Assembly: GCA_040880405.1 (NCBI GenBank)
Contig: JBBDIM010000102.1
Span: 1-27,559 of the forward strand
Length of the DNA: 27,559 nucleotides
Reading direction: 5' to 3'
From: JBBDIM01 sp040880405
GTDB taxonomy: Bacteria; Planctomycetota; Planctomycetia; Pirellulales; Pirellulaceae
Each line of letters starts with the position of its first letter. Positions within the stretch are counted from its first letter, which is position 1. Under the pieces are notes generated by a model. The model saw nothing but the letters and a program-made list of their open reading frames with translations, did not search any database and was not told the origin of the DNA. Below are positions 1 through 7,730 of this stretch, one piece after another. The position numbers and the translations under genes were made by a program.

Positions 1-1244
1 CCTAGGCAGAGGGCCGCGATCAGGATGCAGGCCCAGCAGATGAAGACGAAGAAGTCGATGAAGTCTCCCTCCACGCTGACCGACTTGCGGGCCACCATCA
101 CGCCGATGTAACCCAGGTAGCCGATCGAGTCCGCCAGGTACATCAAAAAGCCGATGTTGCCACGGTCGCGCGTCATCGCCAGAAAACGTTCGAACACCGT
201 GGTGTGGATCGCCACGTAGGGGAGATAGAGGCCCAGGCCTAGCATCACCATCAGCGGAAATCCGCCGATCCAATCGGCCTGCCAGGCGAGCATCGTGAGG
301 GCCATCATGCTGATTCCGACCAAACAAATCACCAGCGAGCCAAAGAACGCCGTGCGGCTGTTGCGGATGCAGATCAAGGCGCCGTTCGCAAATAAAACCC
401 CCAAGGCGACTAACATCTCTGACCGCGTAAACAGGCCAGCGTCGATTTCCGTTCCCAGCCCGGCCCAAATCTCCGGGGCGAAGTCGGCCCGCACGCTCCG
501 GACGATGGTCACCACCAGGTACATCGCCACCAGCAGTCCTAGCCCGAGACCGTAGCGATTCAGCAGCGACCAGCGGTCCGCTTGGTTCATCGGCGGACGG
601 ACACTCCGTTCCGCTTGATCGGCCAGTGTGGGGGCGGGAATCACCGCCAGCATCAACAGTGAAATCCCCAGGGGCAACGCGAACACCAGCCCCGCGGTGA
701 ATGGCATCCAGTCTTCAATCACGCCCAAGCCCAAGAGCCAGGTTCCGACGGACTTCATCACCCCGTCGGCCAAAATAAAGCTACAGCAGAGCCCGGCGGT
801 TAGGGCCTCGGTCAGCTTTCGACCTTCGAGGTACCCCAGGACCAATCCAAACACCATCCCCAGGGCCAACCCATTGAAAAAGAGCCCGATGGCGTTCCAA
901 GGCCTCGGAATCAAACCAAAGGCGAGCAGAGCAATCTGGGCGATCGAAATCAGGACCAAAATCCCCAGGGCCCGGCGGTTGGGTGGCATCTCGGAGATCA
1001 CCTTGATCCCCAGAAATTTCGAGACCATGTAGCCCGCCACCTGCGAGATGATCAGAATGGTCTTGAAATCGAGCCCCCAGAGGAGGGTTTCGTCAAAGGA
1101 AGCGGCGGTGAAGGGCTTGCGGAAGGCATACATGCAGAAGTAGGTGCCAAACGCCGCCACCACGGCCCAGATGCCCCAAAAGATTTCCGCGCGGGAGCTT
1201 ACCAGGCTGTCGGATGGATCATTCCCAGATTTCGAAACGCTCAC
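1..1244 (-). CDS. MFS-like multi-pass membrane transporter, DUF5690-like (partial, 3' end outside window)
   Basis: Reading the minus strand from a GTG at 1244 gives an uninterrupted frame of about 414 codons that leaves the window at base 1, so the C-terminus is missing. A GGAG motif lies 5 nt before this GTG, which supports the start. The protein is very hydrophobic, with about ten membrane segments visible. Near the N-terminus is a segment reading TYFCMYAFRKPFTAASF, which resembles the signature region of DUF5690 proteins, relatives of the major facilitator superfamily. It is divergently transcribed from the oxidoreductase and phnX genes, with 208 bp between the two starts. In other planctomycetes and Bacteroidetes, as I recall, this family sits beside TIGR03364 and phosphonatase genes, so uptake of an organophosphonate or export of a product is a reasonable inference. 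The substrate cannot be read from the sequence. Confidence 0.8.
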   Translation of the reverse strand, partial: MSVSKSGNDPSDSLVSSRAEIFWGIWAVVAAFGTYFCMYAFRKPFTAASFDETLLWGLDFKTILIISQVAGYMVSKFLGIKVISEMPPNRRALGILVLISIAQIALLAFGLIPRPWNAIGLFFNGLALGMVFGLVLGYLEGRKLTEALTAGLCCSFILADGVMKSVGTWLLGLGVIEDWMPFTAGLVFALPLGISLLMLAVIPAPTLADQAERSVRPPMNQADRWSLLNRYGLGLGLLVAMYLVVTIVRSVRADFAPEIWAGLGTEIDAGLFTRSEMLVALGVLFANGALICIRNSRTAFFGSLVICLVGISMMALTMLAWQADWIGGFPLMVMLGLGLYLPYVAIHTTVFERFLAMTRDRGNIGFLMYLADSIGYLGYIGVMVARKSVSVEGDFIDFFVFICWACILIAALCL

Positions 1245-1452
1245 CAAAACTCCAGTGGGGCAAGTGTAGAACGGAAACCAATGCGAGCCGGAAAACGGGC
1301 CATCTTAACGCGCAGGGCAGGGCCTAGGCAGCGGAAATTCGTTATCCAAAGATGAAGATTCCGTGGCACCGTGGTTGCCACCGGCCCAATGCACTACAAA
1401 ATAACGGTTTACCCCAATCCAATGCCACTGTCCCCCAGGAGTTGACCTTAAA

Positions 1453-2601
1453 ATGACCAGCCAACACGTGGCGGTAATTGGTGCCGGAATCGTGGGGTTG
1501 GCACATGCCTGGTCGGCGGCCAAGCGGGGACATAGGGTAACCGTCTTCGAAAGATCCCCCCAGGCCAGCGGTGGTTCGATCCGCAACTTTGGGATGGTTT
1601 GGCCAATCGGCCAGCCGATCGGTCCGCTACGTCTCGTCGCACTGGAAAGCCAAGCGGCATGGCTGGAACTGGGACGATCGGCCGGAGTTTGGGTGAACCA
1701 CTGCGGTTCGTTCCACTTGGCGCACCACGCGGATGAGTGGGAAGTTCTGCGGCAGTTCCACGAGTTGGCCGCAGGGCAGGGGATTGAAACCACGCTGCTC
1801 TCGGCCGATGAGGTAGTGCAGCGTACCCAGGCCGCCAATCCACACCAATTGCAAGGCGGGCTGTTCAGCCCCACGGAACTGTGCGTCAACCCGCGACAAG
1901 CGATCGCCCGGCTGGCAGTTTTTCTCGCGGAGAATTTCGGCGTGCGTTTCGAGTTCAATACCACCATCGTCCAAGCGGACGAGAACGGCCTCAAGGCGAG
2001 CAACGGCCGCACTTGGCACCCTGAGCGAACCATCGTCTGCTCCGGGCCCGATTTCGAGACCTTGTTCCCGGAAGTGCTCAGATCCTCCGGCCTCAAGCGG
2101 TGCAAGCTGCAAATGCTCAAAACGGTGCCGCAGCCTGAGCAGTGGAAACTGGGGCCGCACATCGCCAGCGGGCTCACGTTGCGGCATTACGCCAATTTCG
2201 AGGGCTGCCCGGCGCTAGTTGATGTGAAGGCGCGGATCGCGGGGCAGTCGCCGGAGCTGGACCGGTATGGCATCCACGTGATGGCCTCGCAAAACGACCT
2301 GGGAGAAGTCATCTTGGGAGACTCCCACGAATACGACGAGTCGATCGAGCCATTCAACCGCACCGAGATCGATGAGCTTATCCTACGTGAACTGCGCGAT
2401 ATCCTCCGGTTACCCAATTGGTCGATCACCGAGCGGTGGCACGGCTTGTACGCCAAATTCCCAACCGGGCCCGCGTTCCAGGCGGAACCGATCCCCGGCA
2501 TTCACATTCACACCGGTACCGGCGGGGCCGGAATGACCATGTCGTTCGGATTGGCCGAACAGGCATGGCGCGTCTGGTCCCCCGACATGGAGACTGCTTA
2601 A
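1453..2601 (+). CDS. FAD-dependent aminophosphonate oxidoreductase, TIGR03364 type
   Basis: A 382-residue protein of the DAO / glycine-oxidase-like fold. The N-terminal dinucleotide-binding motif GAGIVG is at residues 10-15, followed by an acidic residue in FERSPQASGGSIRNFG, a segment typical of the TIGR03364 family; the C-terminal FAD-contact stretch GTGGAGMTMSFG is near residue 357. Family members are associated with phosphonatase genes and are proposed, and in some cases reported, to deaminate 2-aminoethylphosphonate or its derivatives oxidatively to phosphonoacetaldehyde. Here phnX starts 3 bp after the stop codon, which fits direct hand-over of that product. An AGGAG sequence lies 11 nt before the ATG. 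No PhnW transaminase gene is present in the window, so this enzyme may take its place. The exact substrate (2-AEP, N-methyl-AEP or hydroxylated AEP) is not resolved. Confidence 0.9.
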   Translation: MTSQHVAVIGAGIVGLAHAWSAAKRGHRVTVFERSPQASGGSIRNFGMVWPIGQPIGPLRLVALESQAAWLELGRSAGVWVNHCGSFHLAHHADEWEVLRQFHELAAGQGIETTLLSADEVVQRTQAANPHQLQGGLFSPTELCVNPRQAIARLAVFLAENFGVRFEFNTTIVQADENGLKASNGRTWHPERTIVCSGPDFETLFPEVLRSSGLKRCKLQMLKTVPQPEQWKLGPHIASGLTLRHYANFEGCPALVDVKARIAGQSPELDRYGIHVMASQNDLGEVILGDSHEYDESIEPFNRTEIDELILRELRDILRLPNWSITERWHGLYAKFPTGPAFQAEPIPGIHIHTGTGGAGMTMSFGLAEQAWRVWSPDMETA

Positions 2602-2604
2602 ACT

Positions 2605-3432
2605 ATGGACCCTGGCCGAATTCCCTTTCCCGCCCATCCACTGCAAGCCGTCATCCTCGATTGGGCCGGAACCACCGTCGATTTTGGTAGCCGAGCCCCA
2701 ACCAAGGTCTTTATCGAAATCTTCCGCCAGCGGGGCGTTAAGATCACTGCCGCGGAGGCTCGCGGACCAATGGGCCGGGCCAAGCGAGACCACATTGCGG
2801 CGGTCGCCGCAGTGCCACGAGTCAGCGAGGCGTGGACCAAGAAGCATGGCAAACCTCCGGTGGATGCCGATATCCAGGCGATGTACGACGACTTCCTGCC
2901 GCTGCAAAAGGAAACGCTTAGTGGCGACTCGGATGTGATTCCTGGCGTCGCGGAGGCGATCGACGAGTGCCGCCGAATGGGCCTGGCCATCGGCAGCACC
3001 ACCGGGTACACGCGGGAGTTAATGGAAGTGGTCGCTCCGATCGCCGCCGCCGGTGGCTATGCCCCGGATGTGCTGATCTGTTCCGACGATGTCTCCGCGG
3101 GCAGACCCGCCCCTTGGATGAATTTGCACGCCGCCGAAAGGTTGGGCGTTTTCCCGCTGAGCTCCATTGTGGTGGTCGACGATACTCCGGTCGGGATCAC
3201 GGCCGGATTGAACGCCGGTTGCTGGACGGTCGCCGTTTCGGAAACCGGCAACGCTTTGGGGCTTTCCGCGCAAGAAGTGGCGGAGCTGGACGAACAACAA
3301 CGCGCTGGCCGGTTAGCCGAGATCGGACGGGGATTCTTGGAGATCGGGGCTCACTTTGTGATTCGGGGCGTCCGTGAACTGCCGGAGTTGCTCCGCCGGA
3401 TCAACACCTTAATCACTGGTGCAGCGGCATGA
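2605..3432 (+). CDS. phnX: Phosphonoacetaldehyde hydrolase (phosphonatase)
   Basis: A 275-residue HAD-superfamily hydrolase that cleaves the C-P bond of phosphonoacetaldehyde to give acetaldehyde and phosphate. Motif I is LDWAGTTVD, with the expected nucleophile Asp19 and the DWAGTT variant typical of PhnX. The cap domain has PMGRAKRDH, placing the Schiff-base lysine at K60; this is the residue that separates true phosphonatases from related HAD enzymes. The later motifs GSTTGYTRELM, DDVSAGRPAPWM and VVVDDTPVGI (Asp192/Asp193) are all intact, and the length is normal for the family. The ATG lies 3 bp after the oxidoreductase stop, so translational coupling is likely; only a GGAG about 12 nt upstream could serve as an independent ribosome site. 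No frameshift or missing catalytic residue is seen. Confidence 0.95.
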   Translation: MDPGRIPFPAHPLQAVILDWAGTTVDFGSRAPTKVFIEIFRQRGVKITAAEARGPMGRAKRDHIAAVAAVPRVSEAWTKKHGKPPVDADIQAMYDDFLPLQKETLSGDSDVIPGVAEAIDECRRMGLAIGSTTGYTRELMEVVAPIAAAGGYAPDVLICSDDVSAGRPAPWMNLHAAERLGVFPLSSIVVVDDTPVGITAGLNAGCWTVAVSETGNALGLSAQEVAELDEQQRAGRLAEIGRGFLEIGAHFVIRGVRELPELLRRINTLITGAAA

Positions 3433-3544
3433 CGTAGAAGCAACGGAATAACCACTCTCCGTTTGCGTCAGTTCCCGGTTGGTCCGTCCAGGTTGACATT
3501 ACGAGTTGGAGAGTAATCTCGCACGGGTGTGATCCGCGTTTTGC

Positions 3545-3605
3545 GCCTGGATTCGCCCAGGCCCGAGGGGCCGACACAACCCTAGCCGGTGGCGAGAGCC
3601 ACCGG
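3545..3605. repeat. Paired short hairpins (REP-like element)
   Basis: Two hairpins lie side by side: GCCTGG / CCAGGC at 3545-3562 and CCGGTGGC / GCCACCGG at 3586-3605, the second with perfect 8-bp arms and a GAGA loop. Neither is followed by a T-tract, so an intrinsic terminator is less likely than a dispersed extragenic palindrome. The second hairpin resembles motifs I recall as frequent between planctomycete genes. Confidence 0.55.
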
Positions 3606-3695
3606 ATTCGAGGCCAGGTTTTACGAGTGGCCCGAAACAATTCAACCGAACAGCATTCCTCCGAGTGGCAGCCATGTCGATCCGCTCGAAGGGCA

Positions 3696-3781
3696 TTTTT
3701 GAAACGCGGAGGCGCGGAGATCGCAGAGGCCGTTCGTGCAGGTTGCGTCTCTGCGCCCTCCGCGCCTCTGCGTTTCAAATT
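3696..3781. repeat. Long imperfect inverted repeat, GAAACGCGGAGG type
   Basis: The left arm (3696-3730) and right arm (3747-3781) are near-perfect reverse complements over about 35 bases; the core GAAACGC-GGAGGCGCGGAG is mirrored as CTCCGCGCCTC-GCGTTTC. About 16 bases form the loop. The arms consist of short purine-rich GCGGAG / GCAGAG words, as in dispersed MITE- or REP-like elements of planctomycetes and verrucomicrobia. No protein is encoded. Confidence 0.75.
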
Positions 3782-3988
3782 CTTTAGTTCCGACAGTCAT
3801 TTCACCGACGACGTTAAGCGAAGCGTCCAAGAGAACTTTCCGACTTGGTTGGACAGGTCGGGAACCCGGCCAGACGCCGCGAAATCGGGAGGTTATTTTT
3901 CCATTGCTTCCAGATAGAAAAAAGCCGCGGATGAAGAGGAAGGCAATTCGCTGGGTGGCGTTTTCAGCGGCCCCGTCGACAACTTTTT

Positions 3989-4090
3989 TTAACCACGAAT
4001 CACACGAATGACACGAATGGCAGCCAAGAATTGAAAGCACCCCAAAAACCTCTCCCCGTTTTCGTGTCATTCGTGTGTTTCGTGGTTTGA
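3989..4090. repeat. Long inverted repeat built on the ACACGAATG word
   Basis: The left arm (3989-4019) contains AACCACGAAT followed by CACACGAATG and ACACGAATG. The right arm (4060-4090) is its reverse complement with a few mismatches (CGTGTCATTCGTGTG, then CGTGGTTTGAA). A 40-base unrelated spacer separates them. Each arm is itself a degenerate tandem of a 9-10-base word. This looks like a non-coding, MITE-like dispersed repeat; no transposase gene is nearby. Confidence 0.75.
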
Positions 4091-4139
4091 ACCTTTACTT
4101 TGAACACGAGCGCGATTCGATTCCGCCTAACCCAATGGT

Positions 4140-4167
4140 TTGAAACACCGCTGGCGGCCCTTACAAT
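4140..4167 (+). promoter_or_regulatory. Sigma-70-like promoter for the zinc-ribbon gene pair
   Basis: TTGAAA (4140-4145) and TACAAT (4162-4167) are separated by 16 bp, and the ATG of the next gene follows 54 bp after the -10 box. Both hexamers are close to consensus. It lies just after the ACACGAATG inverted repeat. Confidence 0.55.
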
Positions 4168-4221
4168 GTGGGCCAGGCATATCCTACCGTCCGCCCCCTT
4201 TCCTCTGAAACCTGAGCCGCC

Positions 4222-5346
4222 ATGTCGGAAGTCGCTACCTCTGAGCCGAGCGAAACTACGGAAGAGCCGCTGGTGGATGCCCAGCGGGTTCCGCCGCAGG
4301 GAGAACCGTGCGGTGCGTGTGGTTGCCCCTTGGAGCACGAGGACAAATTTTGCCCCGCCTGTGGCACTCCGCATGAGCCGACCCGAGCGGTTGAACCGGA
4401 GGAGGAGCTCGTCCCCTCGCTGCCGGTCGACCAAAAGCATTTTCACTGCAACGCCTGCGGGGCGAATGTCCAGTTGCAGCCCAAGTCGCTCAGCTATGTC
4501 TGTCCGTTCTGCGACTCGACGATGGTCGTGGAATACGCCCCGGAGGTCACTGGGCGGCAATTGCCGGAATTCATCATCGGATTTCAAATTACCCACCAAC
4601 AGGCGATCGAGCGGTTTCGCAAGTGGATTAAGGACAACGCGTGGTATCGTCCCGGCGATTTGCATCAGGCCAAGATCGAAGAGAAACTCCGCGGCGTTTA
4701 CCTGCCGTTCTGGACCTTCTCGATGCTGGCTGAAAGCGACTGGAACGCGACCATCGGCGAGTATTGGTATCGCACCGAACGGTATACCACCATGCAAAAT
4801 GGAAAGATGGTGACCAAGACACGGCGCGTCCGAGAAACCGAGTGGTGGCCCCTCTCAGGGAAACATCACCGCTATTACAGCGGGTACTTGGTTTCGGCCA
4901 GCAAAGGGCTGACGCAGCAGGAGGCGGATCGGATCAAACCGTTCAATTTGCCGGCCCTCCGGCGTTATCAGCCTTATTACTTGGCGGGCTGGGCGGCGGA
5001 AGAGTATCGCATGGAATCGGCCGAGGCCCATGATATTTGCCAGCAACAGTTTTACGCCGACGAACAACAGAACATCGCCGCCTTCCTGCCAGGCGACACC
5101 CACCGCGACCTGCGGGTGTACACCGATTTCTCCAATCAAAACTCCGACCTTTGCCTGCTGCCGGTCTACCTGCTCAGCTACCGCTACCAGGACAAACTGT
5201 ACCGGTTTTTGGTGAACGGCCAAACCGGCAAGATGCAGGGGGATAAACCCGTTTCGACCAAGCGGATCTTTGCCGCCGTGGGAATTGGTGTCGTGGCGGT
5301 TTTGCTATTTATCCTGCTGTTGATGCTGTTGGGGGCATTCAGTTGA
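4222..5346 (+). CDS. Double zinc-ribbon protein with C-terminal membrane anchor (paralogue 1)
   Basis: A 374-residue protein with two N-terminal zinc ribbons: C30/C33/C44/C47, of the double-zinc-ribbon type, and C76/C79/C94/C97, of the TFIIB-like type (CNAC...CPFC). A long soluble domain follows, containing WTFSMLAESDWNA, WWPLSG and YRFLVNGQTG, and one membrane helix ends the chain (about residues 347-371). Such proteins are often labelled as helicase or PriA-like because of the ribbon, but no helicase motif is present. It is 43 bp upstream of a clear paralogue with the same plan. No Shine-Dalgarno sequence precedes the ATG. The function is unknown; the topology suggests a cytoplasmic metal-binding body tethered to the inner membrane. 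Confidence 0.85.
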   Translation: MSEVATSEPSETTEEPLVDAQRVPPQGEPCGACGCPLEHEDKFCPACGTPHEPTRAVEPEEELVPSLPVDQKHFHCNACGANVQLQPKSLSYVCPFCDSTMVVEYAPEVTGRQLPEFIIGFQITHQQAIERFRKWIKDNAWYRPGDLHQAKIEEKLRGVYLPFWTFSMLAESDWNATIGEYWYRTERYTTMQNGKMVTKTRRVRETEWWPLSGKHHRYYSGYLVSASKGLTQQEADRIKPFNLPALRRYQPYYLAGWAAEEYRMESAEAHDICQQQFYADEQQNIAAFLPGDTHRDLRVYTDFSNQNSDLCLLPVYLLSYRYQDKLYRFLVNGQTGKMQGDKPVSTKRIFAAVGIGVVAVLLFILLLMLLGAFS

Positions 5347-5389
5347 TCGGAACACCTCGCCCCACGCACGACCGGAACGCAATTGCGCC

Positions 5390-6664
5390 ATGAGCGACCT
5401 ACTAGAAAAATGTACCGTCTGCCGTGGGATGCTGGACGAGGAGGATCTCTTCTGCCCAGAATGCGGCACCGAAGCCCCCGACCGGAGTGAGTCGCACTCC
5501 GCCACGACGACCTCCGTTTCGACCCACAACTTTAACTGCAAGGGCTGCGGCGCCTCGATGAGCTACTCCGCCGAGGCCGGAACCTTGCGTTGTCCGTTTT
5601 GTGGTTCCGAAAAGCTAACCCAGGAGAAACCGCACCGGACCCTCAACCCTAAGGCTGTCATTCCGTTCGAAGTGAATGAGGCGACCGCGGGGCAACGTCT
5701 CCGCGAGGCGATCGGCAAAGGGTTTTTCCGTCCGCCCGATTTGGCCCGAGAGGCGAAGATCGTGAAGATGACCCCGGTGTACGTCCCTTATTGGTCATTC
5801 AAAGCGGACATCTTCACCAACTGGACCGGCGACACCAACCAAACGCCCGGTGGCGCGCGGGCCGCGTGGTATCCGCTCTCGGGCCAGAATCGAGCCAGCT
5901 ACGACGGGCTGCTGGTCGGTGCCAGCGGGGTCCTCACCCCAACCGAAACGCACGAACTTTGCCCCTTTAACTTGGGCAAATCGGTTGCCCCCGACGAAGT
6001 CGAACTAAACAACATCACGGTCGAGCAGTTCAGTGTTTCGCGGAAATATGCCCGGCCATTGGCCCGCTACGGCCTGGAACAAAAAGAACGGGAGAGAATC
6101 GCCGCGGAGCACATCCCCGGCAATAACCGGAACATTAAAGTCAATCTCCGGATCCATAATCTCGCCAGCGAACCAATTTTGCTGCCGGTCTGGATCATGG
6201 CGTATCGCTACAAGGACGAGGTCTACCGATTTTTAGTCAACGGCCAAACCGGCCGCAGCACAGGGCAGACGCCGGTTTCTTACAGCAGGTTAATCAAGGC
6301 GATTGGCATCGGGGTGGTCGTTCTCTTTGGATTGTTCCTGCTGGTGCTGCTATGCGGTGGACTAGCGAGTGCCCTCGGTAGATCCGACCAGCCGAACTTG
6401 CCCACTCGTGCGGAAATCTGTTATCGTGAGGCGAGATTAGTCTACACTTGTTCACTGGATAGCACGACTCATGGGCAGAGAAGCGATCTTACAGCCGGAC
6501 CAACCCTCCCCCGAGGAGGACCGCAACTTGCGGCCACAGTCGGTCTCGGAGATGGTGGGCCAGTTGGAGGTTCGCGAACGGCTGAAGGTGGTGGTCGACG
6601 CGGCCAAAAAACGGAACGAGCCACTGGGCCATATCCTGTTCGATGGCCCGCCTGGGCTGGGTAA
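5390..6664 (+). CDS. Double zinc-ribbon protein with C-terminal membrane anchor (paralogue 2), normal stop missing
   Basis: This is a paralogue of the preceding gene. It has zinc ribbons C8/C11/C22/C25 and C50/C53/C68/C71, the same soluble domain (VPYWSFKADIFTNW, WYPLSG, YRFLVNGQTG) and a membrane helix near residues 303-328. Paralogue 1 ends right after this helix, but here the frame stays open for about 95 more codons and overlaps ruvB by 194 nt in a different frame. The extra tail is Gly/Arg-rich and resembles out-of-frame translation of ruvB. The true end is therefore probably near 6370-6400, with the stop lost by mutation or by a sequence error: a +1 shift at the end of the helix would meet TAG at once. 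The start ATG has no visible Shine-Dalgarno sequence. The function is unknown. Confidence 0.75.
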   Translation: MSDLLEKCTVCRGMLDEEDLFCPECGTEAPDRSESHSATTTSVSTHNFNCKGCGASMSYSAEAGTLRCPFCGSEKLTQEKPHRTLNPKAVIPFEVNEATAGQRLREAIGKGFFRPPDLAREAKIVKMTPVYVPYWSFKADIFTNWTGDTNQTPGGARAAWYPLSGQNRASYDGLLVGASGVLTPTETHELCPFNLGKSVAPDEVELNNITVEQFSVSRKYARPLARYGLEQKERERIAAEHIPGNNRNIKVNLRIHNLASEPILLPVWIMAYRYKDEVYRFLVNGQTGRSTGQTPVSYSRLIKAIGIGVVVLFGLFLLVLLCGGLASALGRSDQPNLPTRAEICYREARLVYTCSLDSTTHGQRSDLTAGPTLPRGGPQLAATVGLGDGGPVGGSRTAEGGGRRGQKTERATGPYPVRWPAWAG

Positions 6665-7463
6665 AACCACGTTCGCCACCTGTATTCCGAAAGACCTGGG
6701 GGTGAACTACCAGTTAACCTCCGGGCCAGCAATGCAGGCCCCCAAGGACCTGGTCCCCTATCTAACAAACGCCGATGAGCGGTCGATCCTGTTCATCGAT
6801 GAAATCCACCGCCTCCCCAAAGCGGTGGAAGAATACCTCTACACGGCGATGGAGGATTTCCGGATCGACATCGTGCTGGGGGAAGGGACCAATGCGCGAA
6901 CGATTAACCTGCAAATCAAACCGTTCACCTTGATCGGCGCGACCACCCGTAGCGGAATGCTGTCGGCCCCGCTGCGCGATCGGTTCCTGATGCGGGAACA
7001 CCTCGATTTCTACAGCTTGGAAGAACTGGCGGAGATCGTCCGCCGCAATGCGCGCAAGTTGGATGTCACGATTGATGAAGACGCCTCCAGCGAGGTCTCC
7101 AAGCGGAGCCGAGGCACCCCTCGGGTCGCGAACAATCGCCTCCGCTGGATCCGCGACTACGCCACCAGCCGGGCCGATGGACATGTCTCATTGGAGATGG
7201 CCCTGGGTGCCTTGCGAATGCTGAAGGTCGATTCGGTCGGCCTGGACGAGCAAGACCGCAAATACATGGCCACGCTGAATCGGGTATTCGGCGGCGGCCC
7301 GGCTGGGCTCGAGGCGATCGCCCACACGATGAACGCGGCCCCGGAAACCTTGGCCGACGAAGTGGAACCCTTTCTGCTGCGCAGTGAGTTGGTGATTCGC
7401 ACGCCGAGAGGTCGGATGCTGACCGAACGAGGGCTGCTGCATATTCAACGCGGGTTGGACTAA
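6471..7463 (+). CDS. ruvB: Holliday junction branch migration ATPase RuvB
   Basis: A 330-residue AAA+ ATPase that, as a hexamer with RuvA, drives branch migration of Holliday junctions. Walker A is GPPGLGKTT (residues 59-67) and Walker B is FIDEIH (D110/E111). The sensor and arginine-finger region reads GATTRSGMLSAPLRDRF, the sensor-2 region reads RSRGTPRVAN, and the C-terminal winged helix ends with RTPRGRMLTERG. The length matches the family. The sequence is divergent in places (for example ATCIPKDLGVNYQ after Walker A), as expected for planctomycetes. No ruvA or ruvC gene is adjacent. The ATG at 6471 leaves the usual short N-terminal leader before LRP...GQ. The upstream zinc-ribbon frame runs into this gene, so the two may be co-transcribed. 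Confidence 0.96.
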   Translation: MGREAILQPDQPSPEEDRNLRPQSVSEMVGQLEVRERLKVVVDAAKKRNEPLGHILFDGPPGLGKTTFATCIPKDLGVNYQLTSGPAMQAPKDLVPYLTNADERSILFIDEIHRLPKAVEEYLYTAMEDFRIDIVLGEGTNARTINLQIKPFTLIGATTRSGMLSAPLRDRFLMREHLDFYSLEELAEIVRRNARKLDVTIDEDASSEVSKRSRGTPRVANNRLRWIRDYATSRADGHVSLEMALGALRMLKVDSVGLDEQDRKYMATLNRVFGGGPAGLEAIAHTMNAAPETLADEVEPFLLRSELVIRTPRGRMLTERGLLHIQRGLD

Positions 7464-7523
7464 AACGCGCAACCTGCGGCAAATGGCCACGCGGCGAGCG
7501 ATGAACCCCGCCGAAAATCCAAA

Positions 7524-7730
7524 CGCCAAAGGCGTGGCTTCATACCAGCATGGGGCATCGCCCCATGACGAGATCCCAATCGTATCGTGAGGGCTAAAGG
7601 CCCGGCCCCATTCATGCGTTCAACGCGAATCGAGCCAGCAAATGATGCCGGGCCTACAGCCCTCACGATTGGTTTGTCACGTTGACCTGGGACTGCGTCC
7701 CAGGCTGGTATAAAACCGGGCCGTTGGCCC
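7524..7730. repeat. Large nested, mirrored palindromic repeat element
   Basis: The element is symmetrical about roughly 7625. The inner arms ATCGTGAGGGCT (7584-7595) and AGCCCTCACGAT (7658-7669) are perfect reverse complements, flanked inward by GGCCCGGC and GCCGGGCC. The outer words ATACCAGC (7542-7549) and GCTGGTAT (7704-7711) are also reverse complements. Each half has a local hairpin (CATGGGG-CATCG-CCCCATG; CCTGGGA-CTGCG-TCCCAGG), and the ends are short stem-loops (CGCC-AAA-GGCG; GGGCC-GTT-GGCCC). It resembles dispersed extragenic repeats common in planctomycetes. It encodes no credible protein. Confidence 0.75.

Larger units (their letters stand above)
3433..4221. other. Gene-poor intergenic region with several palindromic repeats
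   Basis: No convincing gene lies in these 789 bases. Frames open here are short, differ between strands because the DNA is palindromic, and match no family I recognise. The region contains a paired hairpin (3545-3605), a long GAAACGC-type inverted repeat (3696-3781), a long ACCACGAAT-type inverted repeat (3989-4090), and the promoter of the next gene (4140-4167). A TTGACA / TAATCT pair with a 15-bp spacer (3493-3519) looks promoter-like but has no gene behind it. Confidence 0.75.

Noticed and set aside
295..1032. Two plus-strand open frames at 295-555 and 628-1032
   Set aside because: They lie antisense to the transporter gene, which has clear membrane-protein composition; their translations show no family features.
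3493..3519. Promoter-like TTGACA / TAATCT pair
   Set aside because: The 15-bp spacer is short and no gene follows for 700 bases.
4100..4813. Plus-strand frame overlapping the first zinc-ribbon gene
   Set aside because: It is Ser/Arg-rich out-of-frame translation of a gene with intact zinc knuckles.
7524..7730. CRISPR array
   Set aside because: The repeated units are inverted and nested, not regularly spaced direct repeats.
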